Below, piece after piece: positions 10,580-22,930 of a stretch of DNA of 64,000 nucleotides (the stretch's first letter is position 1; every line of letters starts with the position of its first letter). This DNA comes from Cryptomeria japonica (taxonomy: Eukaryota > Streptophyta > Pinopsida > Cupressales > Cupressaceae), in the NCBI RefSeq assembly GCF_030272615.1, contig NC_081413.1, forward strand, positions 720,892,367-720,956,366, in the 5' to 3' direction. Under the pieces are notes generated by a model that worked only from the letters and a program-made list of their open reading frames with translations, was not told where the DNA came from and searched no databases. Position numbers and translations under genes: made by a program.

Positions 10580-11860
10580 ATGGGGGAATACAATGTGAGG
10601 GAACTCACTCATCGGCTCACTCAAACTGAGCAAGCCTATGATGAACTTAAAGTCAAATATAAGGCCTCTTAGGCAAAAAGAAGAGAGCATGCTGAAAAAC
10701 TGATGGAGCTAACTGAAAATAGTTCTTCTGATGAAGCGGACATGTAAGCCCTAGTTCAAGAAGTTGAAAAACTAAATGAGTCCAATGCCAACCTAAGAAG
10801 GGAACTTGAAAGACTAACTATCAGAATGTGTCAAGAACTTGAGAACCAGAGGAAAGCTGAAGATCTAGTAAAAGACAAATATCATGAGATCTCCAAGGTG
10901 AAGCAAGAGATCAGTGCACTTACCGCTCATCTTCATGAAAATAAAATGGAAAAGGAAGAAATGCAAGGTGAACTACACATGGTTGTTTCTAAGAATGTAA
11001 CCTTGAAGGGATCCAATGCTACTATCACCAAAGAACTTACCGAGTCAAAGGAAATACTTGCCAAATTCAATAAGAGCATTGTCAAGCTAGAGCAGAAGCT
11101 TGAGTCAGCTAAACCAGTAAAGAATACCAATGGACCTGGTTTCTCTGAATATGAGGAAGGTGAGACCTCTAGAAAAAAAGATGGAGCATCAAAGAAACAA
11201 TCAACACCAAAGGATAAAGGTAAGCAAAATTTCAAACCTGTTTGCTTTAATTGCCTCAAGGAAGGACACACTGCTAATGTATGTAGAAGTAAGGCTTATA
11301 ATAACTTTCCTTATTTTCTAAATGATAAGCCTAGACCCAATAGATTCAATGGTAAATGTTATTCATGCAACAAGTTTGGGCATAGAGCATTTGAATGCAG
11401 GTCTGTCATGCACAATACCGGAAGGTATCCTCAAAGGAGTAAAGGAGCTTTTTCTGAACCTTCTGGAAACTGGAACCCAAACTGGTTTAATATCAATAAT
11501 TATTAGTCAGGTAGAAGTGGCTATCAAGTAGCAACTGGATGGAGAGCAACCTATTTGATCTGTCATGGTAATGGTCACACTGCTACAACATGCAGAAGGA
11601 AGAATGGAAACATGAACAATGGACCTTGAAGAGCACCTGGAATGCTTTGCTATCATTCCAACAAACCGGGTCATACAACAAGATTTTATAGAACGAGAAA
11701 GAATATATCGGATGATATACCAGTAACTCCGGAAGGAAAGATAGATGTTGAAACCGTTCAAATGGATATGAAGAAAACCTGAAAGAAGAAGCCAGAAGAA
11801 GTGATTCAAGAAGAACCAGTTTTTGAACTTAGTGTCAAAGTCACCGAACCGGAAAACTAA
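10580..11860 (+). pseudogene. C2 gag: coiled-coil capsid with zinc knuckles
   Basis: A single frame of 427 codons from ATG at 10580 to TAA at 11860, broken by about five in-frame stops but with no frameshift. Residues about 1-200 are heptad-rich (LTHRLTQTEQAYDELKVK… and EKEEMQGELH), predicting a long coiled coil. Two good CCHC knuckles follow, CFNCLKEGHTANVC and CYSCNKFGHRAFEC. Two degenerate ones follow near 11560 and 11650, in which Cys positions are lost. This matches an RNA-binding structural Gag. The longest open part is 10826-11506. It has the same architecture as C3 gag (28623-29742). Confidence 0.88.
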
Positions 11861-12272
11861 GCATCATAAAAGCTTAGGGGGAGCAAACAGTGAAATATCT
11901 CGAACCCTCGATTTAAACCGGTAAAAGACCTTAACCGATAAGTGATACCTGTCAATTGGCAGAAGATCAGAAATGGTAAAAGGCAAATTAGGGTTTACAC
12001 CCTAATAGTGTAGCATTTATTATGGTAGGTGGAGAACTTGTTTAAAAGGATTTTTCAAGTCATTTTTCACTTATCGGTTCTTGAGCAAAGAAGTTTTTTT
12101 TTAAGCATTGAGTGATGAAAAGCAATTTGGATTGCGATTCAGAGAATTCTCAAAATCTTGAAGTAGAATCAGAAGGGAATATCAATTGGTCAAGTGTAGA
12201 GCACAAAGTGGTATTTCAGCAACCGAAGGAGTGTGTGATGAAGTGCAAATTGTAAGCCCTAAATTTTGAATT
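11861..12272 (+). other. C2 gag-ORF2 spacer with an internal purine box
   Basis: Non-coding. CTTAGGGGGAGCA occurs about 10 bases after the gag stop and resembles the CTTAGGGGGAG box that precedes the true polypurine tract near 15830. It could be a second plus-strand priming site or the scar of a deleted pol gene. Confidence 0.45.
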
Positions 12273-15200
12273 ATGAAGGTATTTCTCAAAATCTCTTTGT
12301 TTATCATGGCTTCTGCATCACACTCTAGCCCTAGTGCACCCATTGATCCAGTAGACTTCATTCAACGGAAGGCAAAATACAATGCCCTATCTCAGATACC
12401 CATTGGTGTTATAGTGGAGGAAGGCATTTTTGATTACATTGACTGTAAGATTGAAGACTTAGGATCTCTAGTAATCCATTCCCAGTTGAGTTTGTTCTGT
12501 GGGAAGGACAAGAAGATTAAACCAGAATTTAGCATCCTGGAAAAATAGAAGCTTCATAATGCACTCTATTTCCTTGAATAGTTTTTAGATGATCACATCC
12601 ACATCATTTTGAGCAGAGTGCATGGTGATAAAATGTACTTAGAGTGGATGCATGACATCACACCGGAAGTAATTCATGCCGTCACTAGTTTCTGTAACGT
12701 CGATGAAGTGCCAGCCCTAAGGAAGATCAGCAAGATGAAAATGACCAAGCTCACTGGTTTAGTGAGCAACTCACAGGGAATGACTATCAATTCCATCAAG
12801 GACAATCTGGTCAAATATGCGTGTATGGTGATAGGATACTGGACATTCCATGCCAGCAGAATCAACTCTGTCTCTGCTGCAGTGGTAAATGCTACCTATC
12901 AGATGATCATGGAAGATGCATCATTTGACTTATGCACCTGTATGCAAAGGCAACTTATGGTGAGCCTGAAGTCGATTAAACAAGACAATTCCTTGAGATT
13001 TAAGTTTGGACAACTATTGGTTGGGTTGTTCTTCTACTTCCAAGGTTACTTCCCAGGAGTCGGAGATATTTAGTGGTCTGCCGACCAACCAGTTACAAAG
13101 CAAATCAAGGAAAGCCTTCAAGCAGTTGGAACCGGTTATCTAGAAGTTTTGAACAAATACTTTGATGAGTTCAAATGCAAAATGAGCCAAAGAGTGAGAA
13201 TATCAGGTGATATTTTCAAGAAATATGAAGATGACATCTACATCACCATCGAAGTTTATGAGTGCATAATGGAGGCGGTTGAGCCTAGACAGGAAGAAGT
13301 GGAACTAATGGGATATGAGGTAATGTATGACATGCTAGATGGGTATGCCTCTACCCTAATTGTCTCGCCCCTTGATCCAAAGGCAAAGATAACTGACACC
13401 TATTTGGAAAGGGTTACACTAGTTGAAGAATCGTCAATAAAGAAGGGAAAGGCAGTGCCTTCAATATCGACACCAGTTGCCACAACAAGTCCTAAAGTGA
13501 CCAAGCAATCACCAGCAAAGAAGAAACTAGAAGCTGCACCCGCTAAAGTCTTTGAGAGAAAGCAAAAGACAAAAGACACCACACCAGACTTAGAGGACAC
13601 TGTGTCTGAAGAATAGCCTAAGAAGATTAGGCAAACGAGGAAAAAGACAAAGAATGAACTGGCAACATTTGCACTGCTAAATATTGATATTTCCTCCTAC
13701 AAACCTTTGACACATTGTCAAAGAACTATTAAGAATATTAGAATAAAAGTACTTGGTGATTTGAAAGAGTTCTTTGATGATTTTAATGATGATGAAAATA
13801 AGGAACTTGAACAGGAAGTCATCAATTATTTATGTATTAATGACCGGTGGCCATCAGAAATCAAATCTGAGACACCTGATTCTTTGTATAATTCTTTAGA
13901 TAACAAGTAGCACATTGCCATGGAGAAGGAGGGGAAATAAGAGAGGAAGTATTTGCACAATACTTTCCTAATGTGACTAAAACTGAACTTTATGAAGTAG
14001 TGGAAAGATATAAGGGCCTCTTCTTCATGAGAAGAAGGAGACTCTTGTTGCTAGAAGGAAAAGTTCCTTAAGTGGTAAAAGATACCCACTCTCATGCCCA
14101 AGCCGCTTTAAGGTTGCATCAAGTGGTTGAAGCCAACAGGAAAGCTGAGCAAGAACCGACAACCAATAAACTGAATGAGGTATATGACAGTGAAGGAGAA
14201 TAGGTCACTGATCAAATGGATCCTATTGATGTTGATGCCTTGAATGGTGAAAATGTCACTCTGGGTACACCATCAGAAGTGGCAGGATGGGAAAAATAGG
14301 ACAAAGAAAAGGTTGCCAAGGAGCAAGCAGAAAAAGAGAAGAAGCAATAGGAAGTTGAAAAGAAGAAACAGGTAGAAGAAGAGAAAAAGAGAAAAGAGGA
14401 AGAAAAGAAAAAGAGGAGGAGAAGAGGAAACTAGAAGAGGAAAATAAAAGAAAAGAAGAGGAGAAGAAGAAACAAGAGGAAGAGAAGAACAAGGAGGAAG
14501 AAGAAAAGAAAGAAGAAGAGAAATGGTAGGAAGAAGAAAAGAGAAAGGAAGAGGAGAAGAGGAAGCAGGAAGAGGAGAAGAGAAAGGCAGAAGAGAAGAG
14601 GAAGCAGGAAGAGGAGAAGAAGAAGCAGGAAGAGGAGAAGAAGAAGAAGGATGAAGAAGAAAAGAAGTGGAAAGAAGAAGAGAAGAAGAAGGGAGAAGAG
14701 AAAAGAAAGAAAGAAGTAGAGGAGGAAAAGAAGGCAGAAGAAGCTAAGTTAAGAGCCAAAGAGAAGGAGGAAGCAACACAGAGCACACAGGTGGAGACCC
14801 CAAAGGCAACCGGTAGTCAAGTCAAATCGGCTGACTTTACCAGTCCCATTGACCTCCAATCTGCTAATAAATCAGAGCTTCTAGAAAGCATTAAGCTTGC
14901 TCAAGAATGCCTAGAGGTGATAAGAAGGAAGAAGGAACAAGATGTGATCCAAGCTGCAGTGGACACTCTTACCAGTTTGATACTCGGTACCAACCTCCCT
15001 AGTACCGATTCCTCTCTAGCCCAATTGAAACTCTTATGTACAGTTGTGGAGGACCAAGTACAAAGCCTAGAAGATGTTACTGAAGTGCATGCCAAGAAGG
15101 AGCATCAAAAGGCTTTGAACACTTCCTTGGTGAAAAAGTTACATGAGCGTCGGTCCGAACTGCAAAAGGAACAAAAGGACATCAGAGATGTAATGGATGA

Positions 15201-15585
15201 GGGGAAATTGCTGCTCAATAAGAAATATCTACCCCATCTATTCTATGATGATGTGCTTGCCCAGAAAGACAAACTGCAAACTAATTTGCAGACATTCATA
15301 AGCACCTTCAAGACCCCATATGACTCCTTTACCACTTATGGGCAAGCCATTCACCAATTTCAACTTCAGGTTGCAAGAATTGATTTGGAGATCAGCAACC
15401 GAACCAAGGATTGGCAGGAACTACAACTAGAACTACTACCAAGACTGCAAATACTTCAGAAGTTCTATCTCAATCTAGATGCCTTGACGATTACTCAAGA
15501 GATGAGTACTTTGGATGCCATGGAGGAACAGGTATCCCAGATGCAAATGGAGAGTGAGGTTGCTACCTCATTACTTGAGTCATGA
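12273..15585 (+). pseudogene. C2 ORF2: accessory protein shared with C3
   Basis: Unrecognised family, about 1100 codons. The frame runs from ATG 12273 (or in-frame ATG 12306) through pieces 12609-13073, 13149-13616 and 13707-13910. One frameshift in the purine-rich stretch (14300-14760) leads into 14791-15585. Order: an N-terminal globular region ending ATYQMIMEDASFDLC; a middle region with EAVEPR and GYEVMYDMLDGYA; a basic Pro/Lys linker; a Lys/Glu-rich helix-forming tract; and a C-terminal coiled-coil region (LESIKLAQECLEV to EQVSQM). The N-terminal and middle regions align with ORF2 of C3. No catalytic motif, signal peptide or convincing membrane segment is seen. It lies where Sireviruses carry an env-like ORF, so structural or trafficking roles are possible but unproven. 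Confidence 0.75.
14300..14760 (+). repeat. Purine-rich (GAA/GAG) low-complexity tract inside ORF2
   Basis: Almost pure A/G on the plus strand, encoding Lys/Glu runs such as KRKQEEEKRK. Slippage here explains the ORF2 frameshift. The Ser/Phe-rich minus-strand reading of the same bases is a shadow, not a gene. Confidence 0.85.
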
Positions 15586-15914
15586 TCCTTATCCATGAAG
15601 CAATTTATGCAGGACTTTAAATCTATTTTTGACAAGTTTCACTCTTTATTGTCATAAACATTTATTTAGATAATAGAAATAGGGGTTATTTAGCTGTATT
15701 TTGTCATTGTTGGCAAATGGGGAGAAGTATTCTGGTATTTAAAATTTTGATGCATGTTATGTATACTCATGTTTATCTCTGTAAGGAAGTAGTATACATT
15801 TTCTTTTCTGCAAAGGGATAGTGTATATGCTTAGGGGGAGTATTTTTTACTATGGCATATTTCTTTTGTAAAAACACTTAGATGTCAAAATTTTTCCTAA
15901 GTGTTGCCATCAAT
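15586..15914 (+). other. C2 region between ORF2 and the polypurine tract
   Basis: Non-coding. It contains a purine box (TGGGGAGAAG, near 15718) following a TTGGCAAA word, and CTTAGGGGGAG near 15831, both upstream of the final polypurine tract. C3 has equivalents at 33343-33357 and 33436-33446. Confidence 0.55.
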
Positions 15915-15929
15915 GCCAAAGGGGAAGAT
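15915..15929 (+). promoter_or_regulatory. C2 polypurine tract
   Basis: GCCAAAGGGGAAGAT directly before the 3' LTR at 15930. It is preceded by TTGCCATCAATG (15904-15915), the left arm of a possible stem whose right arm, CATTGATGG, is in the LTR at 15963-15971. Confidence 0.9.
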
Positions 15930-17116
15930 TGTTGGCATTTTTGATGATTATGTTGTGATTGTCATTGATGGACACACACTTGCTATGAAATCACTTTTTG
16001 TATGTATGAGCTACGCTCAACCGGTATTTTTTTCAGACTGGTATTATGTTATAGTCTTTAGCCTATCGGTGTCTTGCAGAAAGTGTTTACTGATCTCAAG
16101 CGGCATGAGGACCTCAAGCGATTCGAGGATCTCAAGAGGAATGGAGCAAAGGAACTAGAAGCATCAGTTATCATTTTCCCAGTCTTCATTTTTGTCAACC
16201 AGTAATCTACCAAACTAGTATTACTCCGAGTTACCAACCAGTAATCGGTAAAGTTGTATAAACTAGTAATACTCTGTGATGAGTTACCAACTGGTATATC
16301 TTTGTGATGAGTTATCATCCACCGACACTTTGACGGTGAATTTGTGTCATGTTACCAAATGTGCCTAGATACAATGAACCTAGGAACTTGTAATGTAATC
16401 TTAATGGACCAACATGAAATCAGATTCCTTTTAAGGACATCATGTCTAGGGTTTTAATATGTGTGTAGCTGTTAGGGTTTGAAGTGGTTGATGAGTTCTT
16501 GTATGTACGATCTTAATAGAAAAGGTCAAGTCTGTGTACTGTAATAGTGTGGATTTACTGAAGACTGAAGTAATGCTGAAATACATTAGCAACAAGCTAT
16601 CATGGATCTAACCAAGCAGACTGTGCTATTTGCTAGATCATTCACTTGTTGATTACTCACATCTTTGACAAGTTAGAAACCCTTAACTGGGTAGGCCCAG
16701 AAAAGCCTTGGTAAATCCTCTAACAAGGTGATTCACATCTGTGGATCTAAAATCCTCTCACAAGGTAGTCTTTAATTAGACTTATCTCCTAACAGAGATT
16801 GAGATTCCTAACAGGATCTGTTCTGGTAAAGAACATTGTATGACCTTAACCGGTCTGGTTACTATTTTGCAAATAGTTACTTGTGAGTTTCATCTCATCA
16901 TGGTTTTTCACATTTGGGTTTCCACGTCAAAATCTCTTGTGTTATGGTGATTGTGCTTTTGTGGGTGAATGCCTTACTTGCTGTTTGGTTTGCATTTGTG
17001 TTAATCGGTTTGTTATTTAAACTGTTATACCCGTTTACTGCTAGACTGATAAAGTGTTTGAGTGTAGTAATTTTTGGTATACTAATTCACCCCCCCCCCA
17101 CTCTTAGTATTCATCA
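15930..17116 (+). repeat. C2 3' LTR
   Basis: A 1187-bp direct repeat of 9352-10529, ending ATTCATCA at 17116 before the second CCTAT. The conserved hairpin motif (about 16902-16927) has lost one stem C (TTTCACATTTGGG). Confidence 0.93.
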
Positions 17117-17645
17117 CCTATATCCCTCCATCCCTTATGCAAGATCAACAAAGGAACACATCTTCATGCACCTTTCATCAATCTAAAAGGACACAAAGTC
17201 TCACTCAGCAAAAGAAAGCAAAATAAAAATTATATGGGTTCCTAAGGAACTTGTAGAAGCAATGCATTCCAAGGAACTACAAAAGCAAGAAAAATCACAA
17301 ACCATGTGGATCCCTAAGAGGCTCCTTGAAGCACAACCGTCTAAAGAAAAATACAAATCAACATCCAAAATTGTTGTTCCTCCATCCAAACCTTCCAAAT
17401 CTATTTCTCCATCACCTCTTTCATCCATTTTGGATCCTTATGTCCCAAAATCTTTGGTTGTTCCTCCATTCGAATCTCAAAATCTGGGATCCACTTTTCC
17501 TCCATCACTCCACACCTCAAGATGTGTGCTAATAATGATCCCAACAACATTTCCATTCACTCATGCACCAAAATTTCAATATCTAATTCATTATACAACA
17601 CCTTTGTTTCCCTCTTCCATTGCCCTTATCCAATCCTTTACATGA
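17117..17645 (+). pseudogene. Relic retroelement ORF, right half (continues 8644-9351)
   Basis: It begins with the duplicated CCTAT and continues the reading after SILGPY. The open pieces give SKELQKQEKSQTMWIPKRLL and SPLSSILDPYVPKSLVVPP. The parallel copy at 25920-26170 reads TMWIPKSL, MHSKELETKEKSK and SSILGPYV, so the frame was once protein-coding and belongs to a dispersed element. The function is not recognised. The longest reading is 17262-17645. Confidence 0.5.
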
Positions 17646-20600
17646 GAGTTTACCCTAGTTTCATCACAAAATCCAAAAACTAAGGAAATCAACATTGGAG
17701 ATGTTGAACATGTACACTTAGTTTAGTCTATATCCCCTATTGGAAAAGACATCTTTATCTGACTCTTCAAACAAAGACTAGTGAACTACCTACACAAAAC
17801 TCCTTGACCCTATGAACAACATGCAACTTAAACAATACTATATCTAAGGGTTGGGTTAGTTTAGGTTTTTCTTTTTGCATTGCCTCTCATTTTATTTAAA
17901 GTACTGCATCACATATAGTTTCTTTTTCAAATGCATCGCATTCACAAAATTTTTGCAATGGCATATAGCAACATCAATAAAACAAGGCAACTGTCCAATT
18001 TTATCATTTGTTTGCATTCAAGACAAATAAGGGTTGTCTCCTTTCTTAGATATTCGGACATGAAGTATTTGAGGTCCTAAGGTCATTCATTTTCAACATC
18101 ACCCCATGGCGATGCTTTACTTATGGCTGGGTAGTGATTTCACTATTTGAGACTTGTTAACCCAAAATCTATCAATTGCTATATCTCAAACACATTAACA
18201 AAATCTCTAATTCATTCTAGACACCTAGTTGATCATATGGCTAGTGAAAAATCTAAAATTCTACTTAAGTGCTACTATAATTATCATACCCAAGTAGGTT
18301 TCATTACTTACAAGTCAAGGAAAGAAAAATAAAAAAGAAAAGGTGTTATGCCAAATATTCATCTCAAGGCAAAAGAGAAATGATATATAACTTAAATATC
18401 ACACATACAAGTGTGACAAAAAGATTGACTATGAGAACATGTGAGTAACTCCTTCAAAGCTATGGAGCAATATTCAAGAGATTACAGTCTATAACCTTGT
18501 CGAAGCTCTAAAAGCTTGCTGGTATTGAGGCTCTATTCGGGATGCTTTTGAAGTTAAAATAATCCATGTAGCTAGTCATATAGGATGCTAAGGATCTTTA
18601 GTGAACAAAAGAGCATGAATTAACTCATTTACACTCACATGGCCAACAAAAGATCAAAGTTTCAAGAATCAATGGGGAAGTTTTGCGCGTTTCCATTTGT
18701 AAATCCTATTCATTACGTGTGTTAATTTGGATGTTCTGAGTGACCTTAAGGATCGATCAACCACTTATCTATAAAAAAATTTGTACCTCCAATTCAATTT
18801 ATGTATTAAATGCTAAACAAACACAATCATCCTTGTTTGAATAGGAAATGCATCTTCATCATGCATTTTGCATTAACATAGGTCATATTGAAAAATTCAT
18901 TCTCCACATAGATTCTGCAGATCATCATGCCATATAGGTCTACATACTGGGGGAAAAGTTGAGAAAATCCTAAAAATCATAAAATGTCCTGAACAAAATC
19001 CTAAAATTAAAAAATTAGTAAAATCAAAAACTGAAAAAATCAAAGCAAGAAAGCATAGACCATCCATCAAACCAAATCAACAATAGACAAATTCTCAAAG
19101 TTTGCAATCAAACTTATCGCATGTCTTGTTAAATCAACCTATCAAACCTCTATCAAACATCAACATGTCTTATACAAGGAAGGGTGCACTCGAAACTAGA
19201 CAAATCGGTCTTATACAGGGTACTTACTCTTTGAAACCAAACATTCCTATCAATGATCACACAAATCAAAACAATGACATAGATCAGTATGGCTGCTAGA
19301 TGTTGTCTAGGTTAGTATTATTCCCTATACTCAAGTGTTGCATCTTTTCTTTATCTTTTATATATCCTTCAGTCACTTTCGTGACACCTTGGTTCTTCTT
19401 GGAACCCTCATGGCTTGAAACCGATCAACGTCCTAGTCTTAGGGAAATCAATTGGTCAATTTAAATATCCTAAGCAGTCCAACCAGGTCATCTTTTTATT
19501 GGTAGTACCAGGTCATCCAATATGAGTCAATCACCTATCTCCTATCCACTACTAAGTCTTACCATTGAATAAACACATAAAGAAAGAATACTGAAAATAA
19601 TCACTAAAAACTGTTTAAGATTTGATTGAAATTTTATTTGTATGTTGTCTTTTTAAAATTGGTTTTCAATTATTATTCCCTCTGAGTAACTCGAGTAAGT
19701 CTATCTTGACTAAGAGGAGCAAGGATTGGGGGCATAATACTTTTCTTTTTTTCTGCTTGTAGGAATAATTCCAATGATCTGATAACATCTCATAAGATGG
19801 GTGTCTGTGATAAGTGCCTTCATATCAAGGTGAATCGCCACACATACCTCGACTCTGTTTATTTGTATGCTACAGGGAGGTTGGAATCATTTCCTTGTCC
19901 ATTTCAAGTAAATTTCTTTATTATGCAATCTAGATACATGTTTAATCTTTCCTATGATATAGACGATACAAGGGTCATTGTAGACAAGATAATCAATATT
20001 GCATATAACAAGGAAGGAACTCTACTTTGTCTGGCATGTTCACATGCAAGTAACATTCAGGTCATCTTGGCTCTTTATGTCTTGATGCTTATGTTGGATT
20101 GCTATATTAAAAATGATGTGACATTCAGGTCATCCTAGCTCTTCGTGCCTTGATGGTTATGTCTATTTCCGACATTGTAAAACACTCAGTGATGATAAAG
20201 AGAAAATTAAAATCTAGTGACTTAGTCCTAGTTTGCATATGCATTCATTTGCATTCATACTATTGCATGAAAAAAAAAAATTCCATCCTTAGCTCATCAT
20301 TGTTATCATTTATTACATATGAAAAAGAAACAAAAACATTCATATTCATCTACATTACATACATATATACTAAAAAGAAATGCATTCATATAGAAGAAAA
20401 GCATATAGAAGGACATCTCATAAATCATCTCATGTAACTTAACACAAGAACAATGAGATCGAATCATAGACTCATATATATCTCTCATCAAAAATATCAA
20501 TGTCAAAAGGGTACAAATGACATCAACTATCATATAGAATGTCTATCAGAGAAAGAAATACACTAAGTACAAAAATGGGGTTAAAATCTAGGAGACATCT
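17646..20600. other. AT-rich relic of a retroelement 3' region
   Basis: No credible gene. The stretch 18140-18680 is a diverged copy of 38920-39410 in the same orientation. Shared phrases include GAAAAATCTAAAAT, TGTGAGTAACTCC and GAGGCTCTAT. The short ORFs at 19797-20138 and 20150-20437 have no recognisable features and look like chance. CTGCTTGTAG near 19755-19764 resembles a splice acceptor but has no partner. Confidence 0.55.
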
Positions 20601-21024
20601 AAAAATCTAACTCTCTACCTCTCCCTCATCTCTTGGAGGAGGAGGTGGTGGATTCTAAATAGGGGCATCATCTTGTCTAGGTGCCCTGGCTCACTCTGAC
20701 CGAGCCATATACTGCGAATAAGGCACAACATGCCTATCTGCTGGCACCACTACACTATAAGCTGCCACATAATAAATCGCCTTGCTCATCTAGTGTACAA
20801 CCTCACTCTAGAGGCTATCACACTATGCTCTCATACCCGACAGTTGTTGATCTCTCTTTGTGATTAATCAATCTTTCTCTGCTATCTGAGTTTGTGCAAC
20901 TACCAACTCTATCTGGAGAGTCCTCACTCTCCCTCTCAGTGTGCAGATCATATCCGCTACCTCTGCTCCCGAGGTATCTTCTCCTCTCCTCCCTCATCTA
21001 ACTCATCTCTCTATGGTCGCCCTA

Positions 21025-22419
21025 TCAAGGGGATACTCTTTCTCCCATCTCCCCCTCACTGCCAATATCACCTCTAGTCTCTGCACGTAGACCACCCTCT
21101 CCCTCACCTCTGACTACACCTAATGAGCCACCCTCTCCCCTCCTCCATTGTTTCCCAGTCATTGGTGCCCTGCTGCTACTTGCACCAGGATCACCTCTTG
21201 TCCACCTCAATTTCTCTGCTCTTCGTCCCTGTGCTTGAACCCGTCCCTGTACCTGAGCTAGTCCTTGTGCCTGCACTGGTGCATCCTCTCCACCCTTATC
21301 AATCCGAGGTGCTCTCTCTTTTGGGTCTATGAACCGTGGGAATAAATGTCTCAAAGAATCATCTTTGTACTCTGGGGTCACCCCTGTATTAACAATATCC
21401 TCTAAGTAATCCCAATAATGTGTTTGGAGGCCTATCATATCCTATAATGCTAGAGAATATGATAACTTCAGACCCCATCCCTTCCTCTCCTCATCTTCAA
21501 ACTGAGTTTACGCAGTAAAATCCTGAGATATCACCTATACTCGCTTGTACTGCCTCATCACCCGACTAACAACAAACTACTCGATCATTGTCTATGATCT
21601 CTTGATGAGTAGGCATGTCATGAACATCAATCTTCGTTCACACCTCTATTCATCCCACTCCTCTAACCCCCTGTACGGCCTCTAGACAACCGCAATCAGA
21701 TCATCCAGCTGACATCTCTAGTAACCTGTCTTGCCCAGGTGGGGCTGTGTCAAGTAACCTAAATATCAACACACAATAAGCTGGTGTACCTCCCTCAAAT
21801 CATCCACCACTAGCCTACATACTAGGATATGCTCCCATGTCCATATCTATAAAACATGCACTTATGTAGCCATGCTCTTCGCATCTCGATATGCAATCTC
21901 ATGCATCTCATGGTACATGTGGGCCAACAAGCAAGATCCCCAACGTAATCTCCTAGGATGAGACATTAGCATCTCCAAAATCCTACCCCAACCACACAAA
22001 AATCCTTGCTGACCTTTGTCTAGCATAGAAAAACATCCTATCAACCCAACCAACACACAAGCAATGGTAAATCTCCCTCCATATCTTCTCATCAGGTCAT
22101 CCCATGAAATAGATCGAACTATACAGTTGTCATCCTGGAAGACCCTACGTAATGTTGTGATCCCCACCTGTGGAGATGCATCATAGTCTACTTTGTTCTC
22201 TGAAAATAGAATCCATAGAATCTTGTATACATCCTTGGGAGTAATAGTGATCTCCTTGATAGGCAGGTGAAATGTGTTATGCTCTAAGTGAAATCTCTCT
22301 ACTAATACACTCAATAATCCATGATTCACATGGATATTTGGCATTTGCAATAAGTGTCCAAAACCACATGCCTCAATATGATCCCTTTGAGCATCTGAGA
22401 GTTGTCTAACTAATCTCAT
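21025..22419 (-). pseudogene. Antisense plant mobile domain (PMD) ORF, copy 1
   Basis: The minus-strand frame starts at ATG 22419 (MRLVRQLSDAQRDHIEACGF). It contains PMD hallmarks: NHGLLSVLVERFHLEHNTFHL, then ITPKDVYKILWI, a GWGRILEML block and WTWEHILVCR. The 22419-21862 part is open; several stops (mostly TAG or TAA) follow, and the same frame reopens at 21438-21025 with YWDYLEDIVNTGVTPEY and a Gly/Arg-rich tail. PMD proteins occur as host silencing and development factors (MAIN/MAIL type) and inside transposons. Here it lies opposite to a plus-strand element, upstream of its hairpin, polypurine tract and LTR (23952-). It aligns with the ORF at 55630-57107. It probably extends left to about 20600. 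Confidence 0.8.
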
Positions 22420-22439
22420 GGTCAGTGGATAGGTACACA

Positions 22440-22930
22440 GAAACTATATGTTCAGCAAGATAACTTGCAAAATTGAACGAAAAATCATTAGTATGCCATA
22501 CAAATTGAGTTAGAAAGCTGTCAAAAGTGCCCATGAATCCAACTACTCCATCATGGAAATCAAAATTTCAAGTTTCAATGCTAAAAAAGGTTCATTGTTT
22601 TTCATACGAGTAAACACAAAAGACCAACAAATCGTACAAGTAAAGCCCATGAACAGTACGAGTAAACTTTATGATACAAGTCATTACAAAAAGTAGAATG
22701 ACTAAACATGCATTGATGAACATGCTCGTATGACCTAAGGGTACCTCCCAAATGACAAAACAAATGAATTTAAACAAGTAAACACTATTTAGAAGTTACT
22801 CGTATGACAAACCTTACATGGTCAAACAACGAAAATGACTGACAACAAGTTCAAAACAAAATTCAAATGAGAAATTCATAAAAAAAAATCACGAATTTGG
22901 AAATTTAATCAACTCAAGATTTATCACTTA
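22440..22930. repeat. Degenerate short-motif array near PMD copy 1
   Basis: Words such as TACGAGTAAA, TACAAGTAAA and their inverse, TTACTCGTATGA, recur at least seven times between about 22607 and 22812. The position upstream of the PMD start matches that of the TAGCGCAT array beside PMD copy 2 (54715-55135), but the word is different. Confidence 0.55.

Larger units (their letters stand above)
9352..17116 (+). mobile_element. C2: non-autonomous copia-type retrotransposon (gag + ORF2, no pol)
   Basis: A 7.77-kb element with LTRs 9352-10529 and 15930-17116, a 5-bp duplication CCTAT, a primer site at 10532-10543 and a polypurine tract at 15915-15929. Only two coding regions exist: gag (10580-11860) and ORF2 (12273-15585). 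No protease, integrase or reverse-transcriptase motif is seen on either strand inside it, so it must depend on enzymes from another element. Termini and polypurine context match C1 and C3. The LTR pair differs at scattered sites and by small indels. Alternative: a pol-deleted Sirevirus-like element in which ORF2 is the env-position ORF. Confidence 0.93.

Noticed and set aside
14256-14786. 176-codon minus-strand Ser/Phe-rich ORF
   Set aside because: Antisense shadow of the GAA/GAG-rich, Lys/Glu-coding tract of ORF2; composition explained entirely by the purine bias.
19797-20437. Two plus-strand ORFs of 113 and 95 codons
   Set aside because: No recognisable motif, no homologous copy noticed, located in AT-rich relic sequence; chance ORFs are expected at this size.
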